Assembly (NCBI GenBank): GCA_020427395.1
Contig: JAGQON010000012.1
Location: forward strand, 34,531-98,530
DNA: 64,000 bases
Reading direction: 5' to 3'
Origin: Phycisphaerales bacterium
GTDB lineage: Bacteria > Planctomycetota > Phycisphaerae > Phycisphaerales > UBA1924
The position numbers and the translations under genes were made by a program. The notes under the pieces were generated by a model. The model was not told where the DNA came from and did not search any database. It saw only the letters and a program-made list of their open reading frames with translations. Below are positions 53,047 through 62,873 of this stretch, in pieces. Each line of letters begins with the position of its first letter. Positions within the stretch are counted from its first letter, which is position 1.

Positions 53047-54723
53047 GTGCCGATGCGCCGCAACGCCCCGACCCCCAATGCGCCCTACTCGTGGACCTCG
53101 CTCGTGGGCGTCGCCCTGCACGCACGCGTGGAGCGTCGCCGACGACTGCTCAGCGATCTCGACTACTGGCGTGCGAACACACGATCGCTGCAGATCGGTC
53201 AGCTGACCCGGAACATGGAACGCTCGAAGGCAACGCGGTTCGGGCGGGCGCACGGGTTCGATTCGATCCTTGGTTACAGCGACGAGCTCGATCGTCTGCG
53301 TGCCTATCGCGATGCGGTGCCGGTCAGCGATTGGTACGCCTTCGCCGACGATATCGCGGCGATGCGCGACGGCGGCGAGCCCGATGTGCTCTGGCCCGGC
53401 AAGGTCATGCACTTTGCGCAGACATCGGGGACGACAGCCGGGGACAAGTACATCCCGGTGCCAGAGTCGATGATGCGGAGCAACTACCTCGCGTCGCTGG
53501 ACATCTTCGCCCACATGATCAACCGCGGCGTGCACCCGGCGCGGGTGATGGGGGGGCGGTGCCTGTTCCTGGGCGGCTCGACGGACCTGGTCTACAACGA
53601 GCACGGCATCGCGACGGGTGACCTGTCTGGGCTGGTGACGCCGCTCATCAAGTGGCCTCTCTCGACGATCTATTCGCCCGGCCCCGAGATCGCGCTGATC
53701 AGCCACTGGCCCGACAAGATCGAGGCGATGGCGCAGCTGGCGATCAGGCAGGACATCCGGTTCATCTCGGGCATGCCCAGCTGGGCCTTGGTGCTGATCG
53801 ATCGCGTGATCGAGCTGGCACGCGAGCGCGGCGTGGATGCGAGCTGTGCCCGCGATGTCTGGCCCAACCTCGAGGTGTTCGTGCACGGCGGGGTGAACTA
53901 TGTCCCCTTCATCGAGCGGATGTGCCGGGCATTCTCGGGTGATCTCGGCGTCGACTTCCCCTGCCGCCATGAGCTGTACCCCGCTTCGGAGGGGTTCATC
54001 GCGATGCAGGATCGCAGCGGCGAGCCCGGCATGCGTCTGCTGAGCGACAACGGGATCTTCTTCGAGTTTGTGCCGCTCGAGCAGATTGACGACGAGAACC
54101 CGGAGGTCTTCGGCTGCTGGGATGTCGAGCGCGGGCAGAAGTATGTCGTGGTGATGAGCACCGACGCGGGGCTGTGGCGATACATCATCGGCGATGTGGT
54201 CGAGTTCGACGATATCCCGGACGGCGTGACCGGAGACGGCTCGGTCAGCAGGGGCAGCGGCCCGGCACGCCTGCGGATCGTGGGGCGGCATCGCCACTTT
54301 ATCAACGCGTTTGGCGAGAACCTCATCGGTGAGCACATCGAGCACGGCGTCGCGGCAGCCAGCGAAGCAACGGGGCTGACCGTCGGCGAGTTCACCGCCG
54401 CGCCGGTCTACCCCAGCGAGTCGACGCGGGCGGGGCTGGAGATCGCGGTCGAGTTCGAGCGCTTGCCGACCCTGGAAGAGCTGGCGGCGTTCGGGCGCGT
54501 GTTCGATGAGACGGTGCGCGGGGAGAATGTCGATTACAACACCAAGCGTTCCGACGATGTCGGAATGGCGCCGCCGACGATTTCAGCGATGCCGATCGGG
54601 ACCTTCCACCGCTGGCTGGACGCGAAAGGCAAGCTTGGCGGGCAGCACAAGTGCCCCCGATGCGCCAATCACCGCGAAATAATCGTGGAAGTCAAGGGTG
54701 CGAGCGGGTTTGCGTACGCCTGA
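53047..54723 (+). CDS. GH3-family acyl-adenylating enzyme
   Basis: A 558-residue protein of the GH3 family, named after plant auxin-conjugating enzymes that adenylate carboxylates and transfer them to amino acids. It has the ATP-binding motif HFAQTSGTTAGDKYIPVPES, the central EGFIAMQDRSGEPGMRLLSDNGIFFEFVPLEQI (the family's YxxSEG-like region) and the C-terminal RYIIGDVVEF and RLRIVGRHRHFINAFGENL. Bacterial members have no established role. Start is GTG 53047 or ATG 53053. The adjoining hydrolase could cleave the conjugate or supply the acid; this is inference. Confidence 0.85.
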   Translation: MPMRRNAPTPNAPYSWTSLVGVALHARVERRRRLLSDLDYWRANTRSLQIGQLTRNMERSKATRFGRAHGFDSILGYSDELDRLRAYRDAVPVSDWYAFADDIAAMRDGGEPDVLWPGKVMHFAQTSGTTAGDKYIPVPESMMRSNYLASLDIFAHMINRGVHPARVMGGRCLFLGGSTDLVYNEHGIATGDLSGLVTPLIKWPLSTIYSPGPEIALISHWPDKIEAMAQLAIRQDIRFISGMPSWALVLIDRVIELARERGVDASCARDVWPNLEVFVHGGVNYVPFIERMCRAFSGDLGVDFPCRHELYPASEGFIAMQDRSGEPGMRLLSDNGIFFEFVPLEQIDDENPEVFGCWDVERGQKYVVVMSTDAGLWRYIIGDVVEFDDIPDGVTGDGSVSRGSGPARLRIVGRHRHFINAFGENLIGEHIEHGVAAASEATGLTVGEFTAAPVYPSESTRAGLEIAVEFERLPTLEELAAFGRVFDETVRGENVDYNTKRSDDVGMAPPTISAMPIGTFHRWLDAKGKLGGQHKCPRCANHREIIVEVKGASGFAYA

Positions 54724-54857
54724 TGGCCGGCTAATATTCCCTTTGAAGACCTTTCAGTTGGTATTGAGCGTCCGGGGTCCGCGTAGCTGGTCCCGGTCGC
54801 GTATGCGATCTGATTTCACGACAAGAGCCATCAGTCTGACACATCGAGGAGCCATCC

Positions 54858-55403
54858 ATGAGCCAGAGCAGTTCAAACCCATGCGCGGACCTCCGGGCCG
54901 TCTGCCTCGCGGCGGACGCGATCCTTGAGCAGTGCGCCGAGTACATCGACCGTGTCGATGACGATCAGTATGTCCAGCCATCGAAGGTCGTCCCAGGCGG
55001 TACGGTCGGGAAGCACATCCGCCACACGCTGGATCACTTCCGCTGCGCGATCACCACGAGCTGCGACGAGGCCATCGATTACGACCACCGCCGCCGTGGC
55101 GGCTCGGTCGAAGACAACCGCGACGCGGCCAAGGGCGAGATCGCGACCCTCCGCTCGCTCATGGGCGAGTTGAGCGTTGATGACCTCGGTGAGACGGTGA
55201 CCACGCGGGTGATGCTGTGCGGCGACGGGCAGACGGCCGACCTGAGCTCGACGCGGGCGCGTGAGATCTTCTTCGCGATGCACCACGCCATCCACCACAA
55301 CGCGATCCTGAAGGCGATTGGGCTGGAGCTTGGTTTCGAGTGCCCCGAGGGCTTCGGAACTGCCCCCTCGACGATCAACTTCGAGCAGGCGGAGGCGAAG
55401 TAA
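54858..55403 (+). CDS. DinB-like four-helix protein
   Basis: A 181-residue protein with metal-ligand candidates spaced as in the DinB/YfiT superfamily: HIRHTLDHF in helix 2 and MHHAIHHNAIL in helix 3. Members are often thiol-dependent S-transferases or stress proteins; its own activity is unknown. A 134-base spacer separates it from the GH3-family gene, while the TANGO2-like gene begins six bases after its stop. Confidence 0.72.
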   Translation: MSQSSSNPCADLRAVCLAADAILEQCAEYIDRVDDDQYVQPSKVVPGGTVGKHIRHTLDHFRCAITTSCDEAIDYDHRRRGGSVEDNRDAAKGEIATLRSLMGELSVDDLGETVTTRVMLCGDGQTADLSSTRAREIFFAMHHAIHHNAILKAIGLELGFECPEGFGTAPSTINFEQAEAK

Positions 55404-55408
55404 GCCCC

Positions 55409-56164
55409 GTGTGCACAGTCAGTATTGTCCCCATCGATAACGGATATCGCGTGATGCACTCACGCGATGAACTGAGAACCCGCTCACCAGAGCAGGCACC
55501 GGCATGGTGCATGCTGGGCAACGGGCTGCGTGCGTGCTGGCCGACCGACACGGACGCCGGCGGCACCTGGGTCGCGGTGCGAGAGGACGGGTTCTACCTC
55601 GGGCTTGTGAACCTCAACGCCTCTGCCGAGGAGCTTGACCCGGATCGCCCCGATGCGTTCCACATATCGCGCGGCTCGCTCATCCCCCAGCTCATGGAGG
55701 CGGATGATGTGCACGACGCGATCAAGCGATTGACGAGCATGGACTTGCGCGGCATGAAGCCGTTCCGGCTGCTGCTGGTCGGCCCGGTCGAGGAGGGCGG
55801 GTTCGCGTCCGAGATCGCCCGTTTCGGCGGCTCGACGGTCACGCTGCCGGTGCCGATGGAGCCCGTGGTCCGCCCGCGCTGCCTCGCGTCGTCGGGGCTG
55901 GGCGATCACCTGGTGCAGTGCCGCCTGCCGCTCTTCCGCGAGATGGTGGTGCCCGATCCGACCCATGAGAACCAGCGTGCGTTCCACTGGCATCAGTGGC
56001 CAGACAAGCTGGAATACTCGGTGCTGATGTCGCGCGAGAACGCGCGCACGGCGAGCATCACCTCGGTTGAATATATCCGCGGCGAACTGCCGAATGTGGT
56101 GTATGAATCGGTGGCCGAGGCGTGCCCCGAGGCGGACCCTGTGGGGTCTGAGATGCTACAGTAG
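55409..56164 (+). CDS. NRDE/TANGO2-family protein
   Basis: A 251-residue protein starting at GTG 55409 with MCTVSIVP..GYRVMHSRDELRTR, matching the NRDE signature (MC..N.DE.) of the TANGO2 family. The Cys at position 2 is conserved, and in Ntn-hydrolase-like folds such a Cys can act as the nucleophile. WPTDTDAGGTWVAVREDGFYLGLVNLN follows as expected. Human TANGO2 is linked to heme and lipid handling; the bacterial role is unknown. It lies six bases after the DinB-like gene and eight before nuoH. Confidence 0.8.
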   Translation: MCTVSIVPIDNGYRVMHSRDELRTRSPEQAPAWCMLGNGLRACWPTDTDAGGTWVAVREDGFYLGLVNLNASAEELDPDRPDAFHISRGSLIPQLMEADDVHDAIKRLTSMDLRGMKPFRLLLVGPVEEGGFASEIARFGGSTVTLPVPMEPVVRPRCLASSGLGDHLVQCRLPLFREMVVPDPTHENQRAFHWHQWPDKLEYSVLMSRENARTASITSVEYIRGELPNVVYESVAEACPEADPVGSEMLQ

Positions 56165-56171
56165 GGGCACC

Positions 56172-57518
56172 ATGCTCGAGTTCATCAGAGACCTCATCGA
56201 CGGACAGTTCATTGTCAGCGCCTTGGTGCTCGCGATCGGCGTGCACGCGGTGCTCGGCCTGGTTGCCTACGGCGTGTACCTAGAGCGCAAGATCAGTGCG
56301 TATATCCAGGACCGCATCGGCCCCAACCGCGTCGGTTTCGACTTCGGGCTGCCGTTTCTCAAGTTCCTTAAGGGATGTCTCGCGCTCGGTCAGCCGCTGG
56401 CGGACGGCATCAAGTTCTTCGTCAAGGAAGACTTCACCCCGACCAATGTCGACAAGGTGCTCTTCACCCTCGCCCCCGTGTTCGCGGTGGTCCCGGCGCT
56501 GATCGGGTTCGTCGTGATGCCCTGGGGCGGCTACTGGGATATGCCTGCGTTCACGCTGCCGATCATCGGCGAAGTGGGCGGCGAGGTCGTGTCTGTTTCG
56601 GGTGCTGAGGTGCACATCGGCATCATCTACCTGCTCGCGGTCGCGTCGATCGGCGTGTACGGCGTGACGCTCGGCGGCTGGGCTTCGAACAACAAGTACT
56701 CCATGCTCGGCGGCCTGCGTGCCACGGCCCAGATGATCTCCTACGAGATCCCGCTCGGGCTGGCCCTGCTGAGCACACTGCTGATCACCGGCACCTTCAT
56801 GCCCAACGAGATCATCCAGTATCAGGTCGAGCACGGCTGGATGATGCTGAGCATGCCGCTGGCGGCACTCCTGTTCTACACCTGCGGGCTGGCCGAGGCC
56901 AACCGCGCCCCGTTCGACAACGCGGAAGCCGAGCAGGAGCTCGTCGGCGGGTTCCACACCGAGTACTCCTCGATGCGATTCGCGCTCTACTTCCTCGCGG
57001 AGTACGCCCACCTTGTGACGGCTTGTGCATTCTTCGTGTTGCTGTTCATGGGCGGCTACCACTTGCCGCTGATCGGGATCACCGACCCGGCGGCGACCGG
57101 GCTGCTGGCGATGCTCGTCAAGATCGCTGTGTTCGCGTTCAAGGTCGTGCTGATGGTGTGCTTCGCGATGATCGTCCGCTGGACGCTGCCGCGTATCCGC
57201 TACGACCAAGTCATGATGCTCGGCTGGCAAGCGATGATCCCCGCGGGGATGCTCATCATCGTGGTCACCTCGGTGATGGTCTACTTCGGTCAGACCACGC
57301 TGGTGCCCATGCTTCTGGCGAACATCGGCATCCTGGTCGTGCTGCTGATCGCCCAGCACATCTTCGCGGTCACCTACGGGCGTTCGACGGCCAACCGTCG
57401 CATCGGGCTCTGGGGCTCACGCTACTCGCCCATGGAGGGTGAGCGCGTGGTGGCCGCGCCGTCGCACCCGATGGCACGCGAAGACCGCCCGATGCAGGGC
57501 ACCGCTCCCAGCGTGTGA
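56172..57518 (+). CDS. nuoH: NADH-quinone oxidoreductase subunit H
   Basis: A 448-residue membrane subunit of respiratory complex I that helps form the quinone site. Family motifs are YLERKISAYIQDRIGPNRVG, LADGIKFFVKEDFTP and AEANRAPFDNAEAEQELVGGFHTEYSSMRFALYFLAEY. It is longer than most NuoH (about 330-400), with an extra loop near MPWGGYWDMPAFTLPIIGEVGGEV and a polar C-terminal tail. No other nuo gene is in view, so the complex I genes are split. TACAGT lies nine bases before ATG 56172. Confidence 0.95.
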   Translation: MLEFIRDLIDGQFIVSALVLAIGVHAVLGLVAYGVYLERKISAYIQDRIGPNRVGFDFGLPFLKFLKGCLALGQPLADGIKFFVKEDFTPTNVDKVLFTLAPVFAVVPALIGFVVMPWGGYWDMPAFTLPIIGEVGGEVVSVSGAEVHIGIIYLLAVASIGVYGVTLGGWASNNKYSMLGGLRATAQMISYEIPLGLALLSTLLITGTFMPNEIIQYQVEHGWMMLSMPLAALLFYTCGLAEANRAPFDNAEAEQELVGGFHTEYSSMRFALYFLAEYAHLVTACAFFVLLFMGGYHLPLIGITDPAATGLLAMLVKIAVFAFKVVLMVCFAMIVRWTLPRIRYDQVMMLGWQAMIPAGMLIIVVTSVMVYFGQTTLVPMLLANIGILVVLLIAQHIFAVTYGRSTANRRIGLWGSRYSPMEGERVVAAPSHPMAREDRPMQGTAPSV

Positions 57519-57529
57519 TTCCGTCTGGC

Positions 57530-58555
57530 TTACTGGATTGAGTTGATGTCGGATTCGCCCAGTCGCTGGGCGATGGTGGGGAGCAGGAACGACTCGCCGC
57601 GGTAGCTGTACACCCGCCCGGAGACGAGGAAGCGGGCCGCGTCGCCCTGATCCATCGCATACTGCTCCATCCGCATGAGTGCACGACACGGCAGCACGGT
57701 CAGCGCGTCGGCCTGGGCAGATGCGGGATCGTCGTTGTCGAAGACGATCGACCACGCGCCCTGCGCGTTGCGGACCATGCGTGCAGGGCGACGAAGCAGC
57801 AGCGTGCCCTCGGGCGGCCCGGAGGTGGCCGTGCTGGTGTCGCGATCGGGCGTGCGGGGCAGGGCCTCGAGCCGTTCACTCAGCGCGTCCTGGCGTGGGT
57901 CGTTGGGGTCGGGGCGCTCAAGCTCACGCAGCAGGTCCTTGACCTCGGGGTCGTCCTCGATGCCCGTCGCTGGATCCTCGGTGGGCTCCTGTGACGCGTC
58001 GGGCTCGGTGACCTCAGACTCTGGGGTGGATGGCTCGCTCTCGCGCACGAGGCGGTAGTCACTGACGAGCAGCATGTTGCGGTTGTGGTAGGTCAGGATC
58101 TCGCCCGAGATCAGGACCCGCTGGCCGCTCCACTCGTCCTGCAGGCGTTCAAGGGCCCGGCTGGGGAGCAGGATCACCGCACCCTCCCCGGCTTCGCGCT
58201 GCTCATGATCTGGCACGAAGATCAGCTGCGAGGTGGGGGCCTCGACGAGATCGCCCAGTCGGGCGAGCACGAACGAGCCCTCGGCGAGGGTCGAGGCACC
58301 GACGTGGGTCTCAAGGGTGTCGTTGAGGACCTTGAGCCAATCCGGGCCCTCGCCCAGCCCGGGCTGGATGGCCTCGGAGACGGCGGGGGTGGTGGGCATG
58401 ACCGGTGTGGTGTTGGTGCCGACGCGGGGAAGGATCTCCTCGGCGGCCTTGACCTGCTCGGCGCTGCCGGGCTGGTCCTGCGCGATGGCTCCGGGCGCGA
58501 GCCCGGCGAGCAGGGTGAGGACGATCGGCGTGGTGTGACCGAGGGTGCGTTTCAT
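57530..58555 (-). CDS. Secreted protein of unknown function
   Basis: A 341-residue exported protein with a signal peptide (MKRTLGHTTPIVLTLLAGLAPGAIA). It contains two similar modules, LVEAPTSQLIFVPDHE..ILLPSRALERLQDEW..VLISGEILTYHNRNMLLVSDYRLV and RRPARMVRN..TVLPCRALMRMEQYA..FLVSGRVYSYRGESFLLPTIAQRL, separated by a Glu/Pro/Asp-rich linker. The internal duplication, each half ending in a ..SG.(I/V)..Y....(M/F)LL strand pair, suggests two OB-like domains. No family is recognised. It is convergent with nuoH and divergent from tRNA-Cys. Confidence 0.6.
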   Translation of the reverse strand: MKRTLGHTTPIVLTLLAGLAPGAIAQDQPGSAEQVKAAEEILPRVGTNTTPVMPTTPAVSEAIQPGLGEGPDWLKVLNDTLETHVGASTLAEGSFVLARLGDLVEAPTSQLIFVPDHEQREAGEGAVILLPSRALERLQDEWSGQRVLISGEILTYHNRNMLLVSDYRLVRESEPSTPESEVTEPDASQEPTEDPATGIEDDPEVKDLLRELERPDPNDPRQDALSERLEALPRTPDRDTSTATSGPPEGTLLLRRPARMVRNAQGAWSIVFDNDDPASAQADALTVLPCRALMRMEQYAMDQGDAARFLVSGRVYSYRGESFLLPTIAQRLGESDINSIQ

Positions 58556-58695
58556 ATATACAGGGTATCGGTTGTTGGGGCGTCGTGGTGTTGAGATCGC
58601 GGTTTGTGAGCGCCAGAACGCGTATTTTGTGTGGGTTGTGTTGATCTTTTCAGGGATGGGTTGTAGGGTCACCCCTGCCTGAGAGGGCAGAGGTC

Positions 58696-58780
58696 GGCCG
58701 TGTGCCCGAGTGGTCTAAGGGAACGGATTGCAAATCCGTTGTGCGAAAGCCAATCGTGGGTTCGAATCCCACCGCGGCCT
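58696..58780 (+). tRNA. tRNA-Cys (GCA) with long variable arm
   Basis: 85 bases. Acceptor GGCCGTG/CGCGGCC (one G-U), D arm CCC..GGG with AGTGGTCTAA loop, anticodon arm ACGGA-TTGCAAA-TCCGT with GCA, a 16-base variable region (TGTGCGAAAGCCAATC) that folds into a small GAAA-capped stem, and T arm GTGGG-TTCGAAT-CCCAC. U73 and GCA are cysteine identity elements, but the long variable arm is of type II as in Ser/Leu tRNAs. CCA is not encoded. Confidence 0.88.
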
Positions 58781-58791
58781 TTACCGAGCAG

Positions 58792-58823
58792 AACCGATCC
58801 GTATCGACGCGGATCGGTTTTTT
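58792..58823 (+). terminator. Rho-independent terminator after tRNA-Cys
   Basis: CCGATCCG/CGGATCGG stem with a TATCGACG loop and a run of six T, 12 bases after the tRNA. Confidence 0.9.
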
Positions 58824-58849
58824 CATGCGCGCTGTTGTACGATCTGTTC

Positions 58850-59905
<1,056 letters not shown>

Positions 59906-59928
59906 GTGGTCCAGCAGCTTGGGCGGAA

Positions 59929-59968
59929 TTATTGTTCTGATCGAATAAAAAACATGAATAGTTTGCAT
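59929..59968. promoter_or_regulatory. AT-rich element, copy 2 of 2
   Basis: TTATTGTTCTGATCGAATAA plus the next 20 bases is the ungapped match to 47381-47420 (TTAyTGTTCT, A6, AGTTTsCAT). It lies 123 bases before the PEP-CTERM-like gene and just after the MoxR gene. Confidence 0.5.
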
Positions 59969-60090
59969 CTGTTCTTCCTCTGACGCAGTATGGGGTCAGG
60001 AGCGGGGGCTCTTGGCACGCGCGGCGGGTGTGATCCGCCGGCGAGCGCCAGTGTGTGCGGGCGCGGTGCGTCCGAAGTGAGAGGAAACTC

Positions 60091-60894
60091 ATGAAAGTTC
60101 AGGTCTGTTGTGTGGCGCTTTTGCTGAGCGCTGGGGCTGTCCGTGCGGATATCGTCGATGACTTCGAGTCATACGAGATCGGATCAGCGCCTGGCGGCGT
60201 GTGGCAGGATGCGGCCGCGTTTATCAGTGATCCGACGAATCCGGCGCCGACCGTGACGATGATCTCGACCCAGGATGCGCACGGCGCAGCGACGCGTGCG
60301 GTGCAGATCACCGATGCGCTGGGAACCTCGGGCGGGATTGCGGCGGAGATCGAGCACCAGCGGGTGCAGCGGTTCGAAACGGATCTTCGGTTCGATCAGG
60401 CCAGCGACGGGAACTACCCGAACTGGATCGCCGCGGCAGGTTTCTTTCAGGTCACGGATCAGGCAGACCTGATCACGATGCCTCAGGCCCTGATCTACTC
60501 GCTGAACTCATCACGGCAGTTCAGGCTGTATGTCCACAACGCGGACGGGCGAGGGGGGCGGACGCTCGATGTCTCACTGGGTGCCGCGACATGGGAGTTT
60601 GACCGCTGGTACCGTGTGGTGTTCGAAGTCGACACGGAGTTGGGGTCGTTCTCGAGCACCATCGTTGATATCGAGAGCGGCGAGACGCTGATCGAGAGCA
60701 CACGCACGATGGCGAACTGGAACGCCGAGTTCGGCCAGTTTGATCTCGTCTCCGTCAACGACGGCGAGTACGGGACCAACGCCGGCACGCGCGGCAACAT
60801 GGTCAGCATCGACAACGCGAAGTACACGCCTGCACCGGGCACAGTCGGTGTGATGGGCTGTGCCGGGTTGTTGGGCATGCGACGACGACGCTGA
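60091..60894 (+). CDS. Secreted protein with PEP-CTERM-like sorting tail
   Basis: A 267-residue exported protein. A signal peptide (MKVQVCCVALLLSAGAVRA) precedes a beta-sandwich of concanavalin/LamG type (DDFESYEIGSAPGGVWQD, FETDLRFDQASDGNYPNWIAAAGFF, FDRWYRVVFEVDTELG). The C-terminus PAPGTVGVMGCAGLLGMRRRR has the motif, short hydrophobic helix and Arg cluster of PEP-CTERM signals, with PAPG instead of PEP. Such tails route proteins to an exosortase. GAGGAAAC before ATG 60091 fixes the start. Confidence 0.78.
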   Translation: MKVQVCCVALLLSAGAVRADIVDDFESYEIGSAPGGVWQDAAAFISDPTNPAPTVTMISTQDAHGAATRAVQITDALGTSGGIAAEIEHQRVQRFETDLRFDQASDGNYPNWIAAAGFFQVTDQADLITMPQALIYSLNSSRQFRLYVHNADGRGGRTLDVSLGAATWEFDRWYRVVFEVDTELGSFSSTIVDIESGETLIESTRTMANWNAEFGQFDLVSVNDGEYGTNAGTRGNMVSIDNAKYTPAPGTVGVMGCAGLLGMRRRR

Positions 60895-60898
60895 GGCT

Positions 60899-61564
60899 TC
60901 AGAACGAGTAGGGATCGTCGATCAGCCCGCGCCGGCGTTTGCGTGTCGGGATAGGGTGACCCACAGCGTTTGCGCACGCGTCGGCGAGGGCCATTATGAA
61001 CTTCTCGTGCTCGGGGCTGGCGTCGAGGCGGTCGAGGAAGTCGTCGACGAGCCAGGCCGGTGGGTCGTCGGGCTCGCCAGCGGCCATGGCATCCGTGATG
61101 GCCTGATCGCCGAGCTGCTCAGCTGCGCGGCTGAACCACTTGGGGTTCGGGGTGTCGTGCTCGGGCGGCTCGATGCGAACGCGCACGACACGCTCGGCCA
61201 CGCCGACGATGGGCCACTGGTTCTTGGATGTGGTCGGCTCGCGGGTGAGCACGAACGGGGCGATGCCCGCGTCGTGGGCGGCGTTGCGGAATCGCAGCGC
61301 GTCGGCACCAACGAAGTTGGGGGCGAAGAGGAAGCACTCGTCGCCGGGCATCTCGGGGATGTCTGTTGAGCGGGCGATGGTGTGGATGATGCCGGAGTCC
61401 AGCGCGTTCTGGCGGAGGTAACGCTGGGCTTCGAGCATGGGCATGCAGATTCGCTTCATGCGTCCGAAGTCGTTCTCACTTCGCGCGAGCATCAGCGCCG
61501 AGCGGCTCCACAGCGCCGAAGCGAGGTACTGCCCGCTGGTCAGGAGCTGACTCGCCTCCTCCAT
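60899..61564 (-). CDS. Conserved-looking protein of unknown function
   Basis: About 221 residues, soluble, with an N-terminal helical part (MEEASQLLTSGQYLASALWSRSALMLARSEN), a central GDECFLFAPNFVGADALRFRNAAHDAGIAPFVLTREP segment resembling a Rossmann-like half, and an acidic C-terminus closing with RKRRRGLIDDPYSF. The start is uncertain: no Shine-Dalgarno precedes ATG 61564, while AGGAG stands six bases before an in-frame CTG at 61600. It follows the gene at 61628 closely on the same strand. Confidence 0.5.
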   Translation of the reverse strand: MEEASQLLTSGQYLASALWSRSALMLARSENDFGRMKRICMPMLEAQRYLRQNALDSGIIHTIARSTDIPEMPGDECFLFAPNFVGADALRFRNAAHDAGIAPFVLTREPTTSKNQWPIVGVAERVVRVRIEPPEHDTPNPKWFSRAAEQLGDQAITDAMAAGEPDDPPAWLVDDFLDRLDASPEHEKFIMALADACANAVGHPIPTRKRRRGLIDDPYSF

Positions 61565-61627
61565 GCGGGCGTCGATCGGGTTGGACTGCTGCGTGCTCAG
61601 GTTGTGCTCCTGTCCGGTGACAGGATG

Positions 61628-62233
61628 TTAGCCGCCCTGCTGGACCCGCTGGGTGAGCGCGTCGAGCAGCGCGTCCCACTGCTGTGCCTGCTCATCGAGG
61701 TCGTATTCGATCGAATCGCCCAGCGCGGACCAGTCCTGATGGGTCAGGTTGGTCCGGATCTCGAAGAGCGTCTCGCTGAGCTTGCTGATGCACTCGCCGG
61801 CGCTGGATCCGCTGAATGTGAAAGTGGCGAGATCGATGTCGGCGAGCTCGGCGGATTGGCTGACGACATCGCCCACGGCCTGCCAGCCGGTCATGATGGC
61901 GTTGAGCGACTCGATCGCGGGCTCAAGGGCCCCCGTGCGGATATGGTCGGCCGCGGTGCCCTGATCTTCGCGGACGAGCGCCAGCGACTCGCGGGCGCTG
62001 GTGAAAGTCTCGACGAGGAAGGCGACCGGGTCGGTGGTGATGAGCTCGAGGTGCTCGATGCCGCCCGTGTCCTCGGGCGGGTTGTCCAGCATGGCGTCGT
62101 CGATGGGCTCGCCGTCGGCGTTGATGTCGACGATGAGTCGGCCAGACTTTTCGGCGTGGTCCCGCGCGGCGTCGAGTGCCTGGGCGATGGAGTCGCTGGT
62201 CTGGATCTCGGTGTTGTCGATGGTGACACGCAT
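61628..62233 (-). CDS. Conserved-looking protein of unknown function
   Basis: A 201-residue acidic protein. The N-terminal about 75 residues (MRVTIDNTEIQTSDSIAQALDAARDHAEKSGRLIVDINADGEPI) look like a small alpha/beta domain; the rest is helical (SARESLALVREDQGTAADHIRTG, CISKLSETLFEIRTNLTHQDW). No family is recognised. AGGA eight bases before ATG 62233 supports the start. It forms a unit with the gene at 60899 and probably with the LAB_N/glycosyltransferase pair upstream. Confidence 0.55.
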   Translation of the reverse strand: MRVTIDNTEIQTSDSIAQALDAARDHAEKSGRLIVDINADGEPIDDAMLDNPPEDTGGIEHLELITTDPVAFLVETFTSARESLALVREDQGTAADHIRTGALEPAIESLNAIMTGWQAVGDVVSQSAELADIDLATFTFSGSSAGECISKLSETLFEIRTNLTHQDWSALGDSIEYDLDEQAQQWDALLDALTQRVQQGG

Positions 62234-62258
62234 GTCGGTGTCCTTTCAGTTCGGACGA

Positions 62259-62873
62259 TCAGGCGGTGGGCTCAGGATCGGCGGAGGTGTCGGGTGTGCT
62301 CAGGCAGCGTTGTTTTTCTTTGTGGATGAGTCGGAGGTTGCGGGCGTAGATGACGATGCCCGTCGATTGTCCGAGCACACCGACGATATCGACGCGCCAT
62401 ACGAAGTAGATGAACAGGCAGAGCCCGCCGGCGAAGCTGAACCACCAGAAGATCTCGGGCACGGTGGACACGCGGGTTCGTTCGCTGATGATCCACTGCA
62501 CAAACATGCGTCCGAAGAACGCGCACTGCCCGATGAGCCCGATGGCGACCCAGCCGAAGGTGCCCCAGCTGGTGATGTTGAAGAAGCCCAGCAGGTGCCG
62601 CTCGAACGCTGGGCGTGCGTTCCATTCGTCGATCTGCACTGCGAGGAAGTTGTCGAGCTGGTTGGGCGGTATGGGCGCATCAGTTCGCAGGGAAGCGGGC
62701 GAGAGGACCTGGTAAGCGCTCTGCCCGTCTACCTGCACACGCATGAGCATGATCTCATGCGCCCCGACGCGGACAGTGAGGTCGGAGTGTGAGCGTGAGA
62801 GTGCGGGCTGGAGTACGAGCCACATGCCCAGGAAGATGAGCAGGATCATCGCGATAATGGGGCCGGGCTTCAT
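62259..62873 (-). CDS. Lipid-A-disaccharide synthase N-terminal-like (LAB_N) membrane protein
   Basis: A 204-residue membrane protein with an N-terminal helix, a periplasmic segment of about 80 residues and the LAB_N domain: GQCAFFGRMFVQWIISERTRVSTVPEIFWWFSFAGG..VWRVDIVGVLGQSTGIVIYARNL. The domain is found alone or at the N-terminus of some LpxB proteins, often beside dolichol-type family 2 glycosyltransferases, as here. It probably helps transfer a sugar on a lipid carrier. Its ATG overlaps the stop of the glycosyltransferase gene (ATGA), so the two are coupled. Confidence 0.88.
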   Translation of the reverse strand: MKPGPIIAMILLIFLGMWLVLQPALSRSHSDLTVRVGAHEIMLMRVQVDGQSAYQVLSPASLRTDAPIPPNQLDNFLAVQIDEWNARPAFERHLLGFFNITSWGTFGWVAIGLIGQCAFFGRMFVQWIISERTRVSTVPEIFWWFSFAGGLCLFIYFVWRVDIVGVLGQSTGIVIYARNLRLIHKEKQRCLSTPDTSADPEPTA

